Source of the DNA: Akkermansia muciniphila
GTDB lineage: Bacteria > Verrucomicrobiota > Verrucomicrobiia > Verrucomicrobiales > Akkermansiaceae
NCBI RefSeq assembly: GCF_018709685.1
Contig: NZ_JABDHQ010000020.1
Location: 1-42,935, forward strand
DNA length: 42,935 nucleotides
Direction: 5' to 3'
Made by a program: the position numbers and the translations under genes. Numbering within the stretch: the first letter of the stretch is position 1; each line of letters begins with the position of its first letter. Positions 17,032 to 26,108 of the stretch are shown here, in pieces. The notes beneath the pieces are model-generated. The model had not been told where the DNA came from. It made no database searches and saw only the letters and a list, made by a program, of their open reading frames with translations.

Positions 17032-18822
17032 TCAGGAATCCTGCTCCGCGGGGGCTTCCTTCTCCTTCCGTTCCTGAACGGCTTTCCTCCGGTTTTCTTC
17101 CGCCCGGTCATATACTTCCCCGGCCAGCGCGGCAGTGGTTTTTGCCAGCGCGGCGGCTACCCCCTTCTTTTTATAAACGGCCTCCTCCGGGGAGTCAAAG
17201 CCCACCCAGACGAACACCGTGAAATAACGCCCCATGACGGCGGAGAAATTCCCTGTGTTCTCCGGCAGCCTGACATTGACGAATGTCTTCCTGGAGCGCT
17301 CGTCATAACGGAAGGGAGGCAGCGCAGCCACCAGATGGGCTGATTCACGCGGCAGGATTTCACGGCGGCTTTCCTCCGGAGAGGGCGCATTCACCATCAC
17401 CAGGTTCTTCTTGGTGGTGCCTACCTGCCGGACGGAGGATATCTGCACGTTGCGCCCGTCGCTGCCGATCAGGTACAGCGCATTGACGGCTTGCGCCAGA
17501 GGGGCGCGGAACCTCCCGGCATACAGGTCAGGGGAACGGGGAAGGTCCCCCTTGTATCCGGCTTTTTGCGCCGTTTCTATCACCGTATTGAACCCTACCC
17601 CGCGCCCGGTGACTTCCGGACTGCTGCGGATGACGGTTCTGCGCTGGTCCACAGCGCATACGTTGACAATGGGAGTGAAGAGATCCCCGGGCATCACCAT
17701 GGCCTGCCACCGGTCCACGCCGTCCAGGGCGGAGCGTCCGCCCGTCACGGCCAGCAGGTCCCCCTTGCGGGTATCCACGCACAGCACGGCCGCCTGCACG
17801 CAGTTCTTGAGCTGGTTGTCCACCCTCCTGGGCAGTCCGGCCCACACGGGGGAATGTTCCAGCTCCGCCAGCAGGGGTTCGCTTATTTCCTCCACCATGC
17901 GCTGGACTTCCAGATCCAGCGTGGTCATTACAAAAATGCTGGACGTCCCCTCCTGCTCGTCGCAGCAGTCCATGTCCCTCAATTCACGGGAAATGACCAG
18001 GATGGGGTAGGAGCCGGGCCGGGCCTCCTTCTCTCCCGCTACCGTCATCGGCTCACGGGATGCCTGCCATAATTGCTCCTGGGTGATGAAATTGCATTCC
18101 AGCATCCTTTCCAGCGTAGCGTTGCGCACCTTCACGGCCGCGTCCGGGCTGTAAACGGGGTTGTAAATGGACGGCCCGCGCACCAGCCCGGCCAGCGTGG
18201 CGCACTCCGCCAGCGTGAGATCCGCCACTTTTTTGCCGAAGTACAGGTCAGCCGCCTGGGCGATGCCATAGCACTGCTGGCCAAAGTAAATGCGGTTCAG
18301 GTAGGCCGTCAGAATTTCATCCTTGGAATACTTGCCCTCAATGCGGCGCGCCACGGCCATTTCCAGAATCTTGCGGTCCAGGGTCTTTCCACCCAGTTCA
18401 TAACAGTTCCGCGCCAGTTGCATCGTGATGGTGGACGCTCCCTGCGCATAGGACAGCGTGGTGAGGTTCCGGCAGATGGAGCGGATGATGGAGGAGTACA
18501 CGATGCCGCCGTGATCGAAAAAGGCTTCATCCTCCCGGGCAATGAAGGCATTCACCAGATTGTCCGGCAATTCATTGCGGGCCACGTACACCCGGTCGTG
18601 GTCCGTCAGGGTGCCTATCCACTGGCCGTTGCGGTCATAAGCGGCGCAATTTTCCAGCGGGGCCAGCACTTCGTCCAGTTCATACTGGTCCGCCCTCCAG
18701 GCGTACACGAGCAGGACGATGACGAACGCAATGGGAATGAGCCCCAGCCACAGCAGCATGCGTCCCAGATTGCGCGGGAGCAATCCGAACAGATCATACC
18801 ATCTTTTGCGCCTGTTTTCCAT
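17032..18822 (-). CDS. Class A PBP-like peptidoglycan glycosyltransferase with degenerate transpeptidase domain
   Basis: A 596-residue membrane protein. After a cytoplasmic start and one transmembrane helix (LLWLGLIPIAFVIVLLVYAW, residues 23-42) comes an intact GT51 domain: catalytic Glu97 in AREDEAFFDHGG, GASTITMQLARN (128-139), RKILEMAVARRIEGKYSKDEI, and NRIYFGQQCYGI. The second half is recognisably a penicillin-binding transpeptidase fold (AAVLCVDTRKGDLLAVTGG; SPDLYAGRFRAPLAQAVNALY), but the nucleophile motif SxxK reads DLFT (380-383), no SxN motif is found, and KTG reads NTG (522-524). It should polymerise glycan strands but not crosslink them. It follows the TPR gene by 23 bases in the exbB operon. 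The family is certain and the loss of activity is inferred. Confidence 0.9.
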   Translation of the reverse strand: MENRRKRWYDLFGLLPRNLGRMLLWLGLIPIAFVIVLLVYAWRADQYELDEVLAPLENCAAYDRNGQWIGTLTDHDRVYVARNELPDNLVNAFIAREDEAFFDHGGIVYSSIIRSICRNLTTLSYAQGASTITMQLARNCYELGGKTLDRKILEMAVARRIEGKYSKDEILTAYLNRIYFGQQCYGIAQAADLYFGKKVADLTLAECATLAGLVRGPSIYNPVYSPDAAVKVRNATLERMLECNFITQEQLWQASREPMTVAGEKEARPGSYPILVISRELRDMDCCDEQEGTSSIFVMTTLDLEVQRMVEEISEPLLAELEHSPVWAGLPRRVDNQLKNCVQAAVLCVDTRKGDLLAVTGGRSALDGVDRWQAMVMPGDLFTPIVNVCAVDQRRTVIRSSPEVTGRGVGFNTVIETAQKAGYKGDLPRSPDLYAGRFRAPLAQAVNALYLIGSDGRNVQISSVRQVGTTKKNLVMVNAPSPEESRREILPRESAHLVAALPPFRYDERSRKTFVNVRLPENTGNFSAVMGRYFTVFVWVGFDSPEEAVYKKKGVAAALAKTTAALAGEVYDRAEENRRKAVQERKEKEAPAEQDS

Positions 18823-18845
18823 TCCGGTTCCAATGATCCGGACGC

Positions 18846-21278
18846 CTAGCGGGCGTCCGGCGGCAGTGAATCTTCATCCTGCTTCCAATCCGGGAACTCC
18901 TTTTGCAGGCGCGCCCGGTACTGGGAAGCCTCCGACTTGCGGCCGGCCTTGTCCAGCGCTTCCGCCGCCTTGAACAGGGCCTTGGGCTTCAGTTCGGCGT
19001 CATTGACAAACAATTCAGCCGTGACGCCATAATACTTGGCCGCTTCATCAAACTTTTTCTCCGCATAGGATATGTCTCCCAGAACGATTTTCAGGGAGGC
19101 CATCAGGGGGCCTTCCACTCCCAGCGCCAGCGCCTCCTCCGCCGTCTTCCGGGCGTCCGCATACCTGCCAAGCCCCAGTTGGATGGAAGCCTTGTCCAGC
19201 AAGCCGTCCGCCCGGCGGTAGGGCTGGTCTTCATCTTTCAGGAAGTTGTTGGAGGCCACCAGGGCGCGGTCATACTTCTTGAGCGCCAGGCGCACCTTCG
19301 CCAGATTACGCCAGATCACCTTCTTCACATTCTGGAGCTGGTCGTTCTGGGTGGCCCAGGTCATGTACTTGTCCGCCGTTTCCAGATCCTTCATGCCATA
19401 GGCCTGAAGGCCCAGCCACGCGGGAATGACGTCCGGCACGCGGGCTACGGCTGAGGGGTTCTCCTTCTGGAGGGTTTCCAGGGCTTCCTTCAATTTTTTC
19501 ACGTCCTGGAGCTTGTGGTAGGACAGGACGGAAAGCACGTTCACCTGTTCTCCGTATTTCTGGGGGTCCAGCGTCTTGGCTTCCGCCATGTGGCTGATGG
19601 AGGATTTGAAATCCCCCTGGTCAAACGCCGCGCGGCCCAGCAGGAAGTGGGCTTCCGCCAGCGCGGCGGGGGACGCCTTCGGGAAGTTCTGGATCAGGCC
19701 TTCATAGTACTTCGCCATGTTCACCATGTCCTGGCGTCCCGCGTAAATCTGGGCCGCACGCTGCCATGCGGCGGCGGCAGATTCCTCCTTGGGCCAGCGC
19801 GCGATCACCCGGTCAAAGTCCATCAGGGCTTCCGCCTCCTTCCTGGTCTTGGCATACATGTCTCCGCGCAGAGTCAACGCCTCGCAAATGCGGGGGTCCT
19901 GCGGGTACTTGCTGATGAAATCCGTCAACAGCGTGGCGGCCGCTTCCCGGTTCCCGGCCTGGGCGATGGCCCAGGCGCTCTTGTACAGGATGTCCGCACG
20001 CATCTTGGGGGGCAGCTTGTCAAAATCAATGCTGGCGTAAAACCGGGCGGCATCCGCCGGACTGCTGTTAAACAGGTTCTCCGCGGCCATCAGGCGCACG
20101 AGGTCATGCAGCTCACTGGTCGGAAAAGCCTTGGCATAATGGTTCAGGAAACTCTGCGCGCGCTGCGGAAGGTCTTTCTGCTTGAGTTCATTATAGCACA
20201 TCAGGCGGTAAAAGGAGGCCTGCATGGCTTCCTGCGTGTAGGGAACGGCCTTTTCCGCTTCCAGGAAGAAATCCGCCGCCTTCTGGTACTCCTTCAGCTT
20301 GTAGGCCGACTGGCCCAGCAGCATCAGGAGGCGTACTTCTCCTTCCTTGGTCGGCATCTTCATGTCCTTCTGCTGCGCGTACTGGGACAGGATCTCCTTG
20401 TACTTGCCCATGTCGTACAGTCCCAGGAGCAGCCCCATGCGGGCCTCCGGAGCCATTTCCTTCAGGGACTCGTCCTTCAAAAGCCGTTCGTATAGGCCCT
20501 GGGCTTCCGCGGTCTTCTTCAGCTTGGTAGCCAGCATGGCGGCCTGCAGGGTGGCAATGCCCCGGTTACGGTCATCCACGCCGGGCGTCTCCAGCACCTT
20601 GCGGTATTCGGAATAGGCCTCGCCCAGGCGGCCCGTATCCGCGCACAGGGCGGCATACCCCATCCGGGACACCAGCACGAATTTTCCGTCAGCCTGCGGG
20701 TTGCCCATCACCGCGCAGAACATGGTGGCGGCGGCCTCCGGATTCCCGCTGGAGAGGAAGAGGCGCCCCAGGCGGTACTGCGCGTCCACCTTCAAATCAT
20801 TCTGTTCCGCATTGCGGACCACGAGCTGGTAATACTGGATGGCCTTTTCCGTTTCCCCGGCAGCGGAAGCGTCCGTAGCCAGCCGGTAAGCGGAAGCGGC
20901 GACCAAAGCCGGGGTGCCCGTCTGAGTAAGCCTGCGGAACAGGGCGTGCGCGTCCGCCTTCCTTCCAAGCTCCGTGAGGCACATGGCGGCGCGGTACTCC
21001 GCCAGGGGGGCCTGGGCGGACTGTGGGAAACGCTGGGCAAATTCCAGATACTTGCGCAGGCTCAGATCAAGCAGGCGGGCGTGTTCCTGGGGATTCCCCT
21101 TCATGGCAGGCTCCTGGGCCTGCTTGTACAGCATGTCCGCCATGTCCAGGGTATCCTGCTCCGGATTGGCGACCAGCGGGCCGTCCGGTACGGGAGCGGC
21201 ATCCGGGATGTTCTCCTGTGCGGCGGCAAACGCGGCCAGGGCCATTAAACCTGCATTGACGAAAAGGAACGCTTTCAT
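18846..21278 (-). CDS. Periplasmic tetratricopeptide repeat protein
   Basis: An 810-residue protein with a signal peptide (MKAFLFVNAGLMALAAFAAAQ) and then almost only helical tetratricopeptide-type repeats. Examples are TEKAIQYYQLVVRNAEQNDL, GEAYSEYRKVLETPG, YQKAADFFLEAEKAVPYTQEA and DEAAKYYGVTAELFVND, with typical Ala/Gly/Tyr spacing over most of the length. Such proteins are protein-protein scaffolds. The ATG overlaps the exbD stop by four bases, so its production is coupled to the motor genes. In the E. coli Tol system the periplasmic TPR protein CpoB links the motor complex to PBP1B; this protein is much longer but has an analogous position. No enzyme domain is visible. Confidence 0.88.
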   Translation of the reverse strand: MKAFLFVNAGLMALAAFAAAQENIPDAAPVPDGPLVANPEQDTLDMADMLYKQAQEPAMKGNPQEHARLLDLSLRKYLEFAQRFPQSAQAPLAEYRAAMCLTELGRKADAHALFRRLTQTGTPALVAASAYRLATDASAAGETEKAIQYYQLVVRNAEQNDLKVDAQYRLGRLFLSSGNPEAAATMFCAVMGNPQADGKFVLVSRMGYAALCADTGRLGEAYSEYRKVLETPGVDDRNRGIATLQAAMLATKLKKTAEAQGLYERLLKDESLKEMAPEARMGLLLGLYDMGKYKEILSQYAQQKDMKMPTKEGEVRLLMLLGQSAYKLKEYQKAADFFLEAEKAVPYTQEAMQASFYRLMCYNELKQKDLPQRAQSFLNHYAKAFPTSELHDLVRLMAAENLFNSSPADAARFYASIDFDKLPPKMRADILYKSAWAIAQAGNREAAATLLTDFISKYPQDPRICEALTLRGDMYAKTRKEAEALMDFDRVIARWPKEESAAAAWQRAAQIYAGRQDMVNMAKYYEGLIQNFPKASPAALAEAHFLLGRAAFDQGDFKSSISHMAEAKTLDPQKYGEQVNVLSVLSYHKLQDVKKLKEALETLQKENPSAVARVPDVIPAWLGLQAYGMKDLETADKYMTWATQNDQLQNVKKVIWRNLAKVRLALKKYDRALVASNNFLKDEDQPYRRADGLLDKASIQLGLGRYADARKTAEEALALGVEGPLMASLKIVLGDISYAEKKFDEAAKYYGVTAELFVNDAELKPKALFKAAEALDKAGRKSEASQYRARLQKEFPDWKQDEDSLPPDAR

Positions 21279-21721
21279 GAAGCTTGGGGGTTGGAAACAT
21301 TGACGGAAGACGGAGCCGGGGGCCGCGTGGAGAAGGAAACGTTGTTCAGGCCGGCCTTCAGGCAGGCGTCCATCACATGCACCACCACGCCGGATTCCGC
21401 CTTTTCATCCACGCGGATGCGGACGAGCATGGTTTTATCCAGCCGGGCGACGGAAAGAAGCTTGTCTTCCAGCTGCGGCATGGTGTACGGCTGGCGGTTG
21501 ATGACCACCGTGCCATCCTTCCGGATATTCACGGTGATTTCATTGGAAACGCTTTCACCGGGCTTGGGAGTCTCCGCGGAGGGGAGGTTGATGGAAAGGT
21601 CCGGCTCGTCGTCCTCAAACGTCTGGGTCACGATGAAAAACACCAGCAGCAGAAAAACAATATCCAGCATGGGAGCCAGCTGGAACCCGATGGGATTGGG
21701 CATTTTATAATGGAATTTCAT
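21275..21721 (-). CDS. exbD: ExbD/TolR family biopolymer transport protein
   Basis: A 148-residue inner-membrane protein with a short cytoplasmic N terminus, one transmembrane helix containing the proton-path Asp (FQLAPMLDIVFLLLVFFIV) and a periplasmic domain with the family pattern VRIRVDEKAESGVVVHVMDACLKAG. With ExbB it forms a proton-driven motor that powers TonB or TolA-like partners. The stop overlaps the TPR start (ATGA). The C terminus (PPAPSSVNVSNPQAS) is a short low-complexity tail. Whether it serves TonB, encoded at about 37 kb, or a dedicated envelope function cannot be decided from sequence alone. Confidence 0.92.
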   Translation of the reverse strand: MKFHYKMPNPIGFQLAPMLDIVFLLLVFFIVTQTFEDDEPDLSINLPSAETPKPGESVSNEITVNIRKDGTVVINRQPYTMPQLEDKLLSVARLDKTMLVRIRVDEKAESGVVVHVMDACLKAGLNNVSFSTRPPAPSSVNVSNPQAS

Positions 21722-21757
21722 ACGTTGTTCCGGTGTTGGGAGCGGAGCCGCTTCCTG

Positions 21758-22540
21758 TTAAAGCCCGCGCACGTCGCGCAGGGAGGTGGGGTCCACGGGC
21801 ACCCTGGGGAGCTCCTCCTCATGGAACGCCCCGGCACGCGGCTTCTGGAGCTGGGTGGCGACTACGGAAACGCTGTGCGTTACCGCGGCTTCCAGGTCCC
21901 CCACGCGCTTGTGCACCCGGCTGCGGAAGTATACATACGCCAGGATGGCTGGAATGCCCAGCATCAGGCCGCCCGCCGTGGTGATCAGGGCTTCCGCCAC
22001 GCCGCCCGCCATGTCAATGCGCTGCTTTCCGCCGGAGAAATCACCGTTGGCGATCTCAAAGAAGGTTTTCATCATCCCGACCACGGTCCCCAGCAGCCCG
22101 AGCATGGGGGCCAGCGCGCCGATGTCCGAGAGCCAGGATATCTGGCGGCTCAGGAAGCCCGCCTGCCGCCCGCCTTCCGCAGCGGCTATTTCCCTCACCT
22201 CTTCAAACTGGGCGGAAGGGTTGCGCAGCATGAAACTGGCCACCGTCAGCATCACGCGCGCGTAGCAGGAGTCTCCATCCTTGCAGAGGATGGACAGCCC
22301 CGTGTAATCCCTCTTGCGGATGAAGGATTCCGCCTGCTCCACCAGCTTGGTGGGCAGAACGGCGGAGGCGCGGGTGGAAAAACAGCACATGACCAGCACC
22401 ACCACTCCGGCGATGGACAACAGGAGCAGCGGCCACATGATGAAGCCGCCCTTCATAAACAGCTCGGAGAGGGGATAGTTTCTATCTCCCACCACAAAGT
22501 CCATGGCGGCAGCCAGCGTGGTAAACGGTACAGGATTCAT
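21758..22540 (-). CDS. exbB: ExbB/TolQ/MotA family proton channel protein
   Basis: A 260-residue inner-membrane protein with three predicted transmembrane helices: the first near residues 33-53 (IMWPLLLLSIAGVVVLVMCC), then IGALAPMLGLLGTVVGMMKTF, and GVAEALITTAGGLMLGIPAIL. The Pro-Met-Leu-Gly-Leu-Leu-Gly-Thr-Val segment and the Thr of ALITTAGG are hallmarks of the family and line the proton path with the ExbD Asp. A cytoplasmic loop with KRDYTGLSILCKDGDSCYARV separates helices one and two. It is the first gene of the minus-strand operon, 36 bases before exbD, and has a consensus-like promoter directly upstream. Confidence 0.93.
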   Translation of the reverse strand: MNPVPFTTLAAAMDFVVGDRNYPLSELFMKGGFIMWPLLLLSIAGVVVLVMCCFSTRASAVLPTKLVEQAESFIRKRDYTGLSILCKDGDSCYARVMLTVASFMLRNPSAQFEEVREIAAAEGGRQAGFLSRQISWLSDIGALAPMLGLLGTVVGMMKTFFEIANGDFSGGKQRIDMAGGVAEALITTAGGLMLGIPAILAYVYFRSRVHKRVGDLEAAVTHSVSVVATQLQKPRAGAFHEEELPRVPVDPTSLRDVRGL

Positions 22541-22556
22541 ACAAAAGACGTAGGGG

Positions 22557-22584
22557 ATTATACAGAAGATGTCTTCCTAGGCAA
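22557..22584 (-). promoter_or_regulatory. Promoter of the exbB operon
   Basis: On the minus strand, TTGCCT (22584-22579), a 16-base spacer and a perfect TATAAT (22562-22557), ending 16 bases before the exbB start codon. The upstream gene uvrC diverges from the same short region. Confidence 0.7.
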
Positions 22585-22598
22585 GCCAAGTAGCCGTA

Positions 22599-24221
22599 AT
22601 GCAGTACGTTTCCGCAGTTTCATTTCTTGCCGCATATGGCATAATAACGCCCGTGGCAGATCGTGAAAAACCATCCCTGAAGGAACTCTGGAGGGAAACC
22701 CCGCATAAACCCGGCGTTTACATCATGAAAGACGCCCTGGGGAATACCATTTACGTAGGCAAGGCGAAGGATCTCCACCGCCGCCTGGGCAACTACTTTT
22801 CCCCTACGGGAGCCACCCTCTCCAACCACAAGACACGGGCGCTCATCAATGCTATTGCGTCATTCGACTACTTTGAAACCAGGAACGACCAGGAGGCTTT
22901 TCTGCTGGAAAGCAAGCTCATCAAGCAGTACCGCCCGCATTACAACATCCAGATGAAGGATGACAAGCGCTACCCCCTGCTGAAGATACCCAAGGGGGAG
23001 AAACTGCCGCGCTTCCAGCTGGCGAGGGTGAGGAAGGATGACGGCGCGCGCTACTTCGGCCCCTTTGTCCATTCCCAGGCGCTGTACGCCACGCAGGAAT
23101 GGCTTAACAGGCACTTCCGGCTGCGTACCTGCAAGGTCAAGAATCCCGGCCTCAACGATTTCAGGCACTGCCATGCGGACGTAATACGCAACTGCTCCGC
23201 TCCGTGTGTAGGCCGCATTTCCCTCAGCGACTACAACCGGAACTTCGACCAGGCGGTGCGCCTGCTGGAAGGAACGGGCAAAAAAAGCACCCTGGACGAA
23301 TTGACCCGGGAGATGATGCAGGCCTCCGACGAGCTGGATTTTGAACGCGCCGCCTACCTGCGGGACATCCGGGACAACCTGGTCAAGGTTCTGGAGCCCG
23401 CGCGGAGGTTCCAGAAGGGGACGCCCAACCTGCCCGGCACCGTGCGCCCGGTGGAGGACATGAAGGAACTGGGCCTGGCCCTGGGACTGGAAGACCCCCC
23501 CGCCATTATGGAATGCTTTGACATTTCCAACGTCTCCTCCAACCACATCGTAGCCTCCATGGTGCGGTTCACCAACGGCAGGCCGGACAACAAGGCCTAC
23601 CGCCGCTACCGCATCCGCACCGTAGACGGCCAGAACGACTTTGCCTCCATGTCGGAAGTCATCCGGCGGCGCTATTCCCGCATTCTGGCGGAAAGCGACG
23701 CCGTAGCGTCACGGCCCGCAGGCATGAGCCTGTACCGGTGGCTCAAGAAACTCAGCGCGGAAGGGAAAGCCCCCATCAAGGTTCCGGACCTGGTGGTGGT
23801 GGACGGCGGCAAGGGCCAGCTTTCCTCCGCCCTGGCGGACCTGGAGGCCATCGGCCTGGGGGACATGCCCATCGTGGGCCTGGCCAAGCAGCGGGAGGAA
23901 ATCTTCTTCCCCCACCAGTCACAGCCCCTGTGCCTGCCGCACAGTACCGGAGCCCTCAAGCTCATGCAGCGCATCCGCGACGAAGCCCACCGGTTTGCCA
24001 ACGGGTACAACGAGCTGCTTTACCGGAAACGCATGAGGGAAAGCGCCCTGGACGACGCCCCGGGCATGAGCGCGTCCAAAAAAAGCCTGCTGCTGGAAAA
24101 ATTCAAATCCGTGGCCGCCATCAGAAAGGCGGACCCCGCCTCCATTGCCGCCATCCGCGGCATCTCGGAAACCTGGGCCCGCAATTTGCTGGACTATCTC
24201 AACTCATCACCCAACGCCTGA
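22599..24221 (+). CDS. uvrC: Excinuclease ABC subunit C
   Basis: A nucleotide-excision-repair nuclease of up to 540 residues that makes the 3' and 5' incisions at UvrAB-marked lesions. It has an N-terminal GIY-YIG nuclease (PGVYIM, then GNTIYVGKAKDLHRRL, about residues 38-63), a Cys cluster C-x12-C-x7-C-x3-C in the next region matching the iron-sulfur Cys of E. coli UvrC, and a UVR motif (LTREMMQASDELDFERAAYLR). A RNase H-like nuclease with ECFDISN and VVVDGGKGQL follows, and C-terminal helix-hairpin-helix elements (IAAIRGISETWARNLL). The start is uncertain: ATG 22599, or GTG 22653 which begins VADREKPSLKEL and may fit the family better. It diverges from exbB. Confidence 0.94.
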   Translation: MQYVSAVSFLAAYGIITPVADREKPSLKELWRETPHKPGVYIMKDALGNTIYVGKAKDLHRRLGNYFSPTGATLSNHKTRALINAIASFDYFETRNDQEAFLLESKLIKQYRPHYNIQMKDDKRYPLLKIPKGEKLPRFQLARVRKDDGARYFGPFVHSQALYATQEWLNRHFRLRTCKVKNPGLNDFRHCHADVIRNCSAPCVGRISLSDYNRNFDQAVRLLEGTGKKSTLDELTREMMQASDELDFERAAYLRDIRDNLVKVLEPARRFQKGTPNLPGTVRPVEDMKELGLALGLEDPPAIMECFDISNVSSNHIVASMVRFTNGRPDNKAYRRYRIRTVDGQNDFASMSEVIRRRYSRILAESDAVASRPAGMSLYRWLKKLSAEGKAPIKVPDLVVVDGGKGQLSSALADLEAIGLGDMPIVGLAKQREEIFFPHQSQPLCLPHSTGALKLMQRIRDEAHRFANGYNELLYRKRMRESALDDAPGMSASKKSLLLEKFKSVAAIRKADPASIAAIRGISETWARNLLDYLNSSPNA

Positions 24222-24227
24222 CCTCAT

Positions 24228-24665
24228 ATGCAATTCCTGATTCTGGCCGCAGGCAAGCCGGCCCTGAACTACGCCCGGGAAGGCGTGGAACTTTATCTCA
24301 ACCGCCTCAAGCCGTTCGGCAAGGCGGAACTCAAACTCGTCAGGGACGGAAGCTCCAGGGACGTTTCCGAACGCCTGCTGGCCGCCAGCGAGGGGTGCCT
24401 GCGCATTGCCATGGACGAACGCGGAGAGCTCTGGACCACGGAAAAGCTGGTCAAGCTGGCGAGGGACTGGCAGATGCGTTCCGTGCGCCGCATCGCGTTC
24501 CTCATCGGCGCGTCGGACGGCCACACGGAGGAACTGCGCTCACGGTGTGACCATATCCTGGCGTTGAGCAAATTCACCCTCCAGCATGAGCTGGCGCTTG
24601 TCGTGCTGCTGGAGCAGCTCTACCGCTGCCACACCATCCTAGCGGGGACGCCTTACCACCGGTAA
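24228..24665 (+). CDS. rlmH: 23S rRNA (pseudouridine(1915)-N3)-methyltransferase
   Basis: A 145-residue SPOUT methyltransferase that methylates pseudouridine 1915 in helix 69 of 23S rRNA. The C-terminal trefoil-knot motifs are clear: [32 protein letters not shown] and [15 protein letters not shown]. The last is the family signature (usually EQLYRAHTI..G.PYHR), with Cys in place of the usual Ala. It begins six bases after uvrC and is probably co-transcribed. Confidence 0.94.
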   Translation: MQFLILAAGKPALNYAREGVELYLNRLKPFGKAELKLVRDGSSRDVSERLLAASEGCLRIAMDERGELWTTEKLVKLARDWQMRSVRRIAFLIGASDGHTEELRSRCDHILALSKFTLQHELALVVLLEQLYRCHTILAGTPYHR

Positions 24666-24679
24666 GATTCAATATTCCG

Positions 24680-25090
24680 TCACTCCCGGTCAATCAAGGC
24701 CTTCACCATGACGATGATGGCCACGACTACAGCCAGCCCCCATGCCGTAGAGTCACCCACGATTCCCGTGGAAAACGCGGGGAAAGGATTGAACGCCACT
24801 GCCAGGGAGCCAAACACCCAGCCCCAGCCGGAAAGGCCTTTTTTAAAAGCTGCGTAAGCAAGGTAGAAATACAGGGCCACACCTGCAAACTGAAAAAAAG
24901 CAAAACCCGGTCCGTATTTGACCACCTTGGGAGCGTTAAAACCGGCGTAATGGGAATGCCTCAAAAGGGAGCCCAGCAACAGCAGGAGCGGCGCCCCCAG
25001 CAAGGGGACAAGCGGGAAAAGAAACCTTGTTGTTTTTCCTTCTTCCGGGGAAGGTTCCGTAACAGCGTCTTCCTGAGGCTCTGGCGTCAT
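24680..25090 (-). CDS. Small membrane protein of unknown function
   Basis: A 136-residue protein with an acidic, Pro-rich cytoplasmic-looking start (TPEPQEDAVTEPSPEEG) and about four hydrophobic segments: FLFPLVPLLGAPLLLLLGSLL, FAFFQFAGVALYFYLAYAAF, WGWVFGSLAVAFNPFPAF and TAWGLAVVVAIIVMVKAL. The WxFGxLAxxFNPF pattern recalls small four-helix membrane proteins of unknown function (DUF6804-like), but I am not sure of that assignment. It is convergent with rlmH, with only 14 bases between the stop codons, and lies downstream of the rplM-rpsI terminator. Confidence 0.7.
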   Translation of the reverse strand: MTPEPQEDAVTEPSPEEGKTTRFLFPLVPLLGAPLLLLLGSLLRHSHYAGFNAPKVVKYGPGFAFFQFAGVALYFYLAYAAFKKGLSGWGWVFGSLAVAFNPFPAFSTGIVGDSTAWGLAVVVAIIVMVKALIDRE

Positions 25091-25130
25091 GATGCTCCTT
25101 CATAACAGCAAGCAGCCTCCCCTGCAACGA

Positions 25131-25162
25131 AAAAGGAGTACTCCGCAGGGAGCACTCCTTTT
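25131..25162 (-). terminator. Terminator after rpsI
   Basis: Arms AAAAGGAGTACTCC (25131-25144) and GGAGCACTCCTTTT (25149-25162), loop GCAG, one mismatch. On the minus strand it is followed by a T run, so it ends the rplM-rpsI transcript; it is nearly symmetric and may also work on the plus strand. Confidence 0.85.
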
Positions 25163-25207
25163 CCGAGAAAGAAATGGTAAAGCCAGTTCCTTCGCAGCCA
25201 GCCAAGC

Positions 25208-25603
25208 TTAGCGCTTGGAGAACTGGTAACGCTTGCGGGCGCCGGGGCGGCCGGGCTTTTTACGTTCCTTCATGCGGGAATCACGGGTCAGGAGACCGAA
25301 TTCACGCAGCTGGGCGCGGGAGGCTTCATCAACCTGGACCAAGGCGCGGGCGATCGCCATGCGGATGGCGCCCACCTGGCCGTGAATGCCGCCGCCCTTG
25401 GTGACGACGTTCACGTCAAATTTGTTCATGGTGTTGGTCACCTGGAAGGGTTGGAGAACGGCGTTCTGCAACTGGACGGTGGGAAGGTATTCTTCAAAAC
25501 CGCGACGGTTGATCGTGATGCGGCCGGTACCTTCAGTAAGCCAAGCGTGTGCAATGGCGGTCTTGCGGCGGCCGGTGGCGTTGAATGGGGTTGTCTGACT
25601 CAT
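25208..25603 (-). CDS. rpsI: 30S ribosomal protein S9
   Basis: A 131-residue protein of the small subunit with the S9 signatures GRRKTAIAHAWLTEGTG, GGGIHGQVGAIRMAIARALV and the basic C-terminal tail ending KRYQFSKR, which reaches the P-site tRNA. The length is typical. It follows rplM by 15 bases in the standard rplM-rpsI pair, and a strong terminator follows. Confidence 0.97.
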   Translation of the reverse strand: MSQTTPFNATGRRKTAIAHAWLTEGTGRITINRRGFEEYLPTVQLQNAVLQPFQVTNTMNKFDVNVVTKGGGIHGQVGAIRMAIARALVQVDEASRAQLREFGLLTRDSRMKERKKPGRPGARKRYQFSKR

Positions 25604-25618
25604 GTCTGGAAAAATCGG

Positions 25619-26047
25619 TTAGAGAGTGATGGCGGTGGGCTGCTGGGCTTCATGCGGATGGCCGGCGCCGGCGTAAACCTTCAGCTTGGACATTTGCTGA
25701 CGGCCCAGGCGGGTGTGGGGCACCATGCCCTTGACGGCCAGTTCCAGAAGAAGTTCGGGGCGGCGGGCGCGGATTTTCCGGGGGGTATCCACCTGCTTGC
25801 CGCCGACGTAGCCGGAGAAACGGGTGTAAATCTTGGCGTTTTCCTTGTTGCCGGTCAGCACCACCTTGTCCGCGTTTACGATAATGACAAAGTCGCCACA
25901 ATCAACGTGGGGGGTGAAAATTGTCTTGTTCTTGCCACGCAAAATGTTAGCCGCTTCAACGGCAACACGGCCGAGCACCTTGTCGGCAGCGTCAATAACA
26001 TACCATTTGCGCTCTACTTCTTGCGGTTTGGCTGAGAAGGTCTTCAT
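25619..26047 (-). CDS. rplM: 50S ribosomal protein L13
   Basis: A 142-residue large-subunit protein. L13 motifs include [66 protein letters not shown] and [31 protein letters not shown] (the family motif, in overlapping pieces). Length and order are normal, and it is the first gene of the rplM-rpsI pair with a good promoter on the minus strand. Confidence 0.97.
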   Translation of the reverse strand: MKTFSAKPQEVERKWYVIDAADKVLGRVAVEAANILRGKNKTIFTPHVDCGDFVIIVNADKVVLTGNKENAKIYTRFSGYVGGKQVDTPRKIRARRPELLLELAVKGMVPHTRLGRQQMSKLKVYAGAGHPHEAQQPTAITL

Positions 26048-26108
26048 GGTTCAATTCTTCGTTCTCGGTTTTCGGCATCCTGCCGTAATCTTCCAATTCG
26101 GGGGCGCA

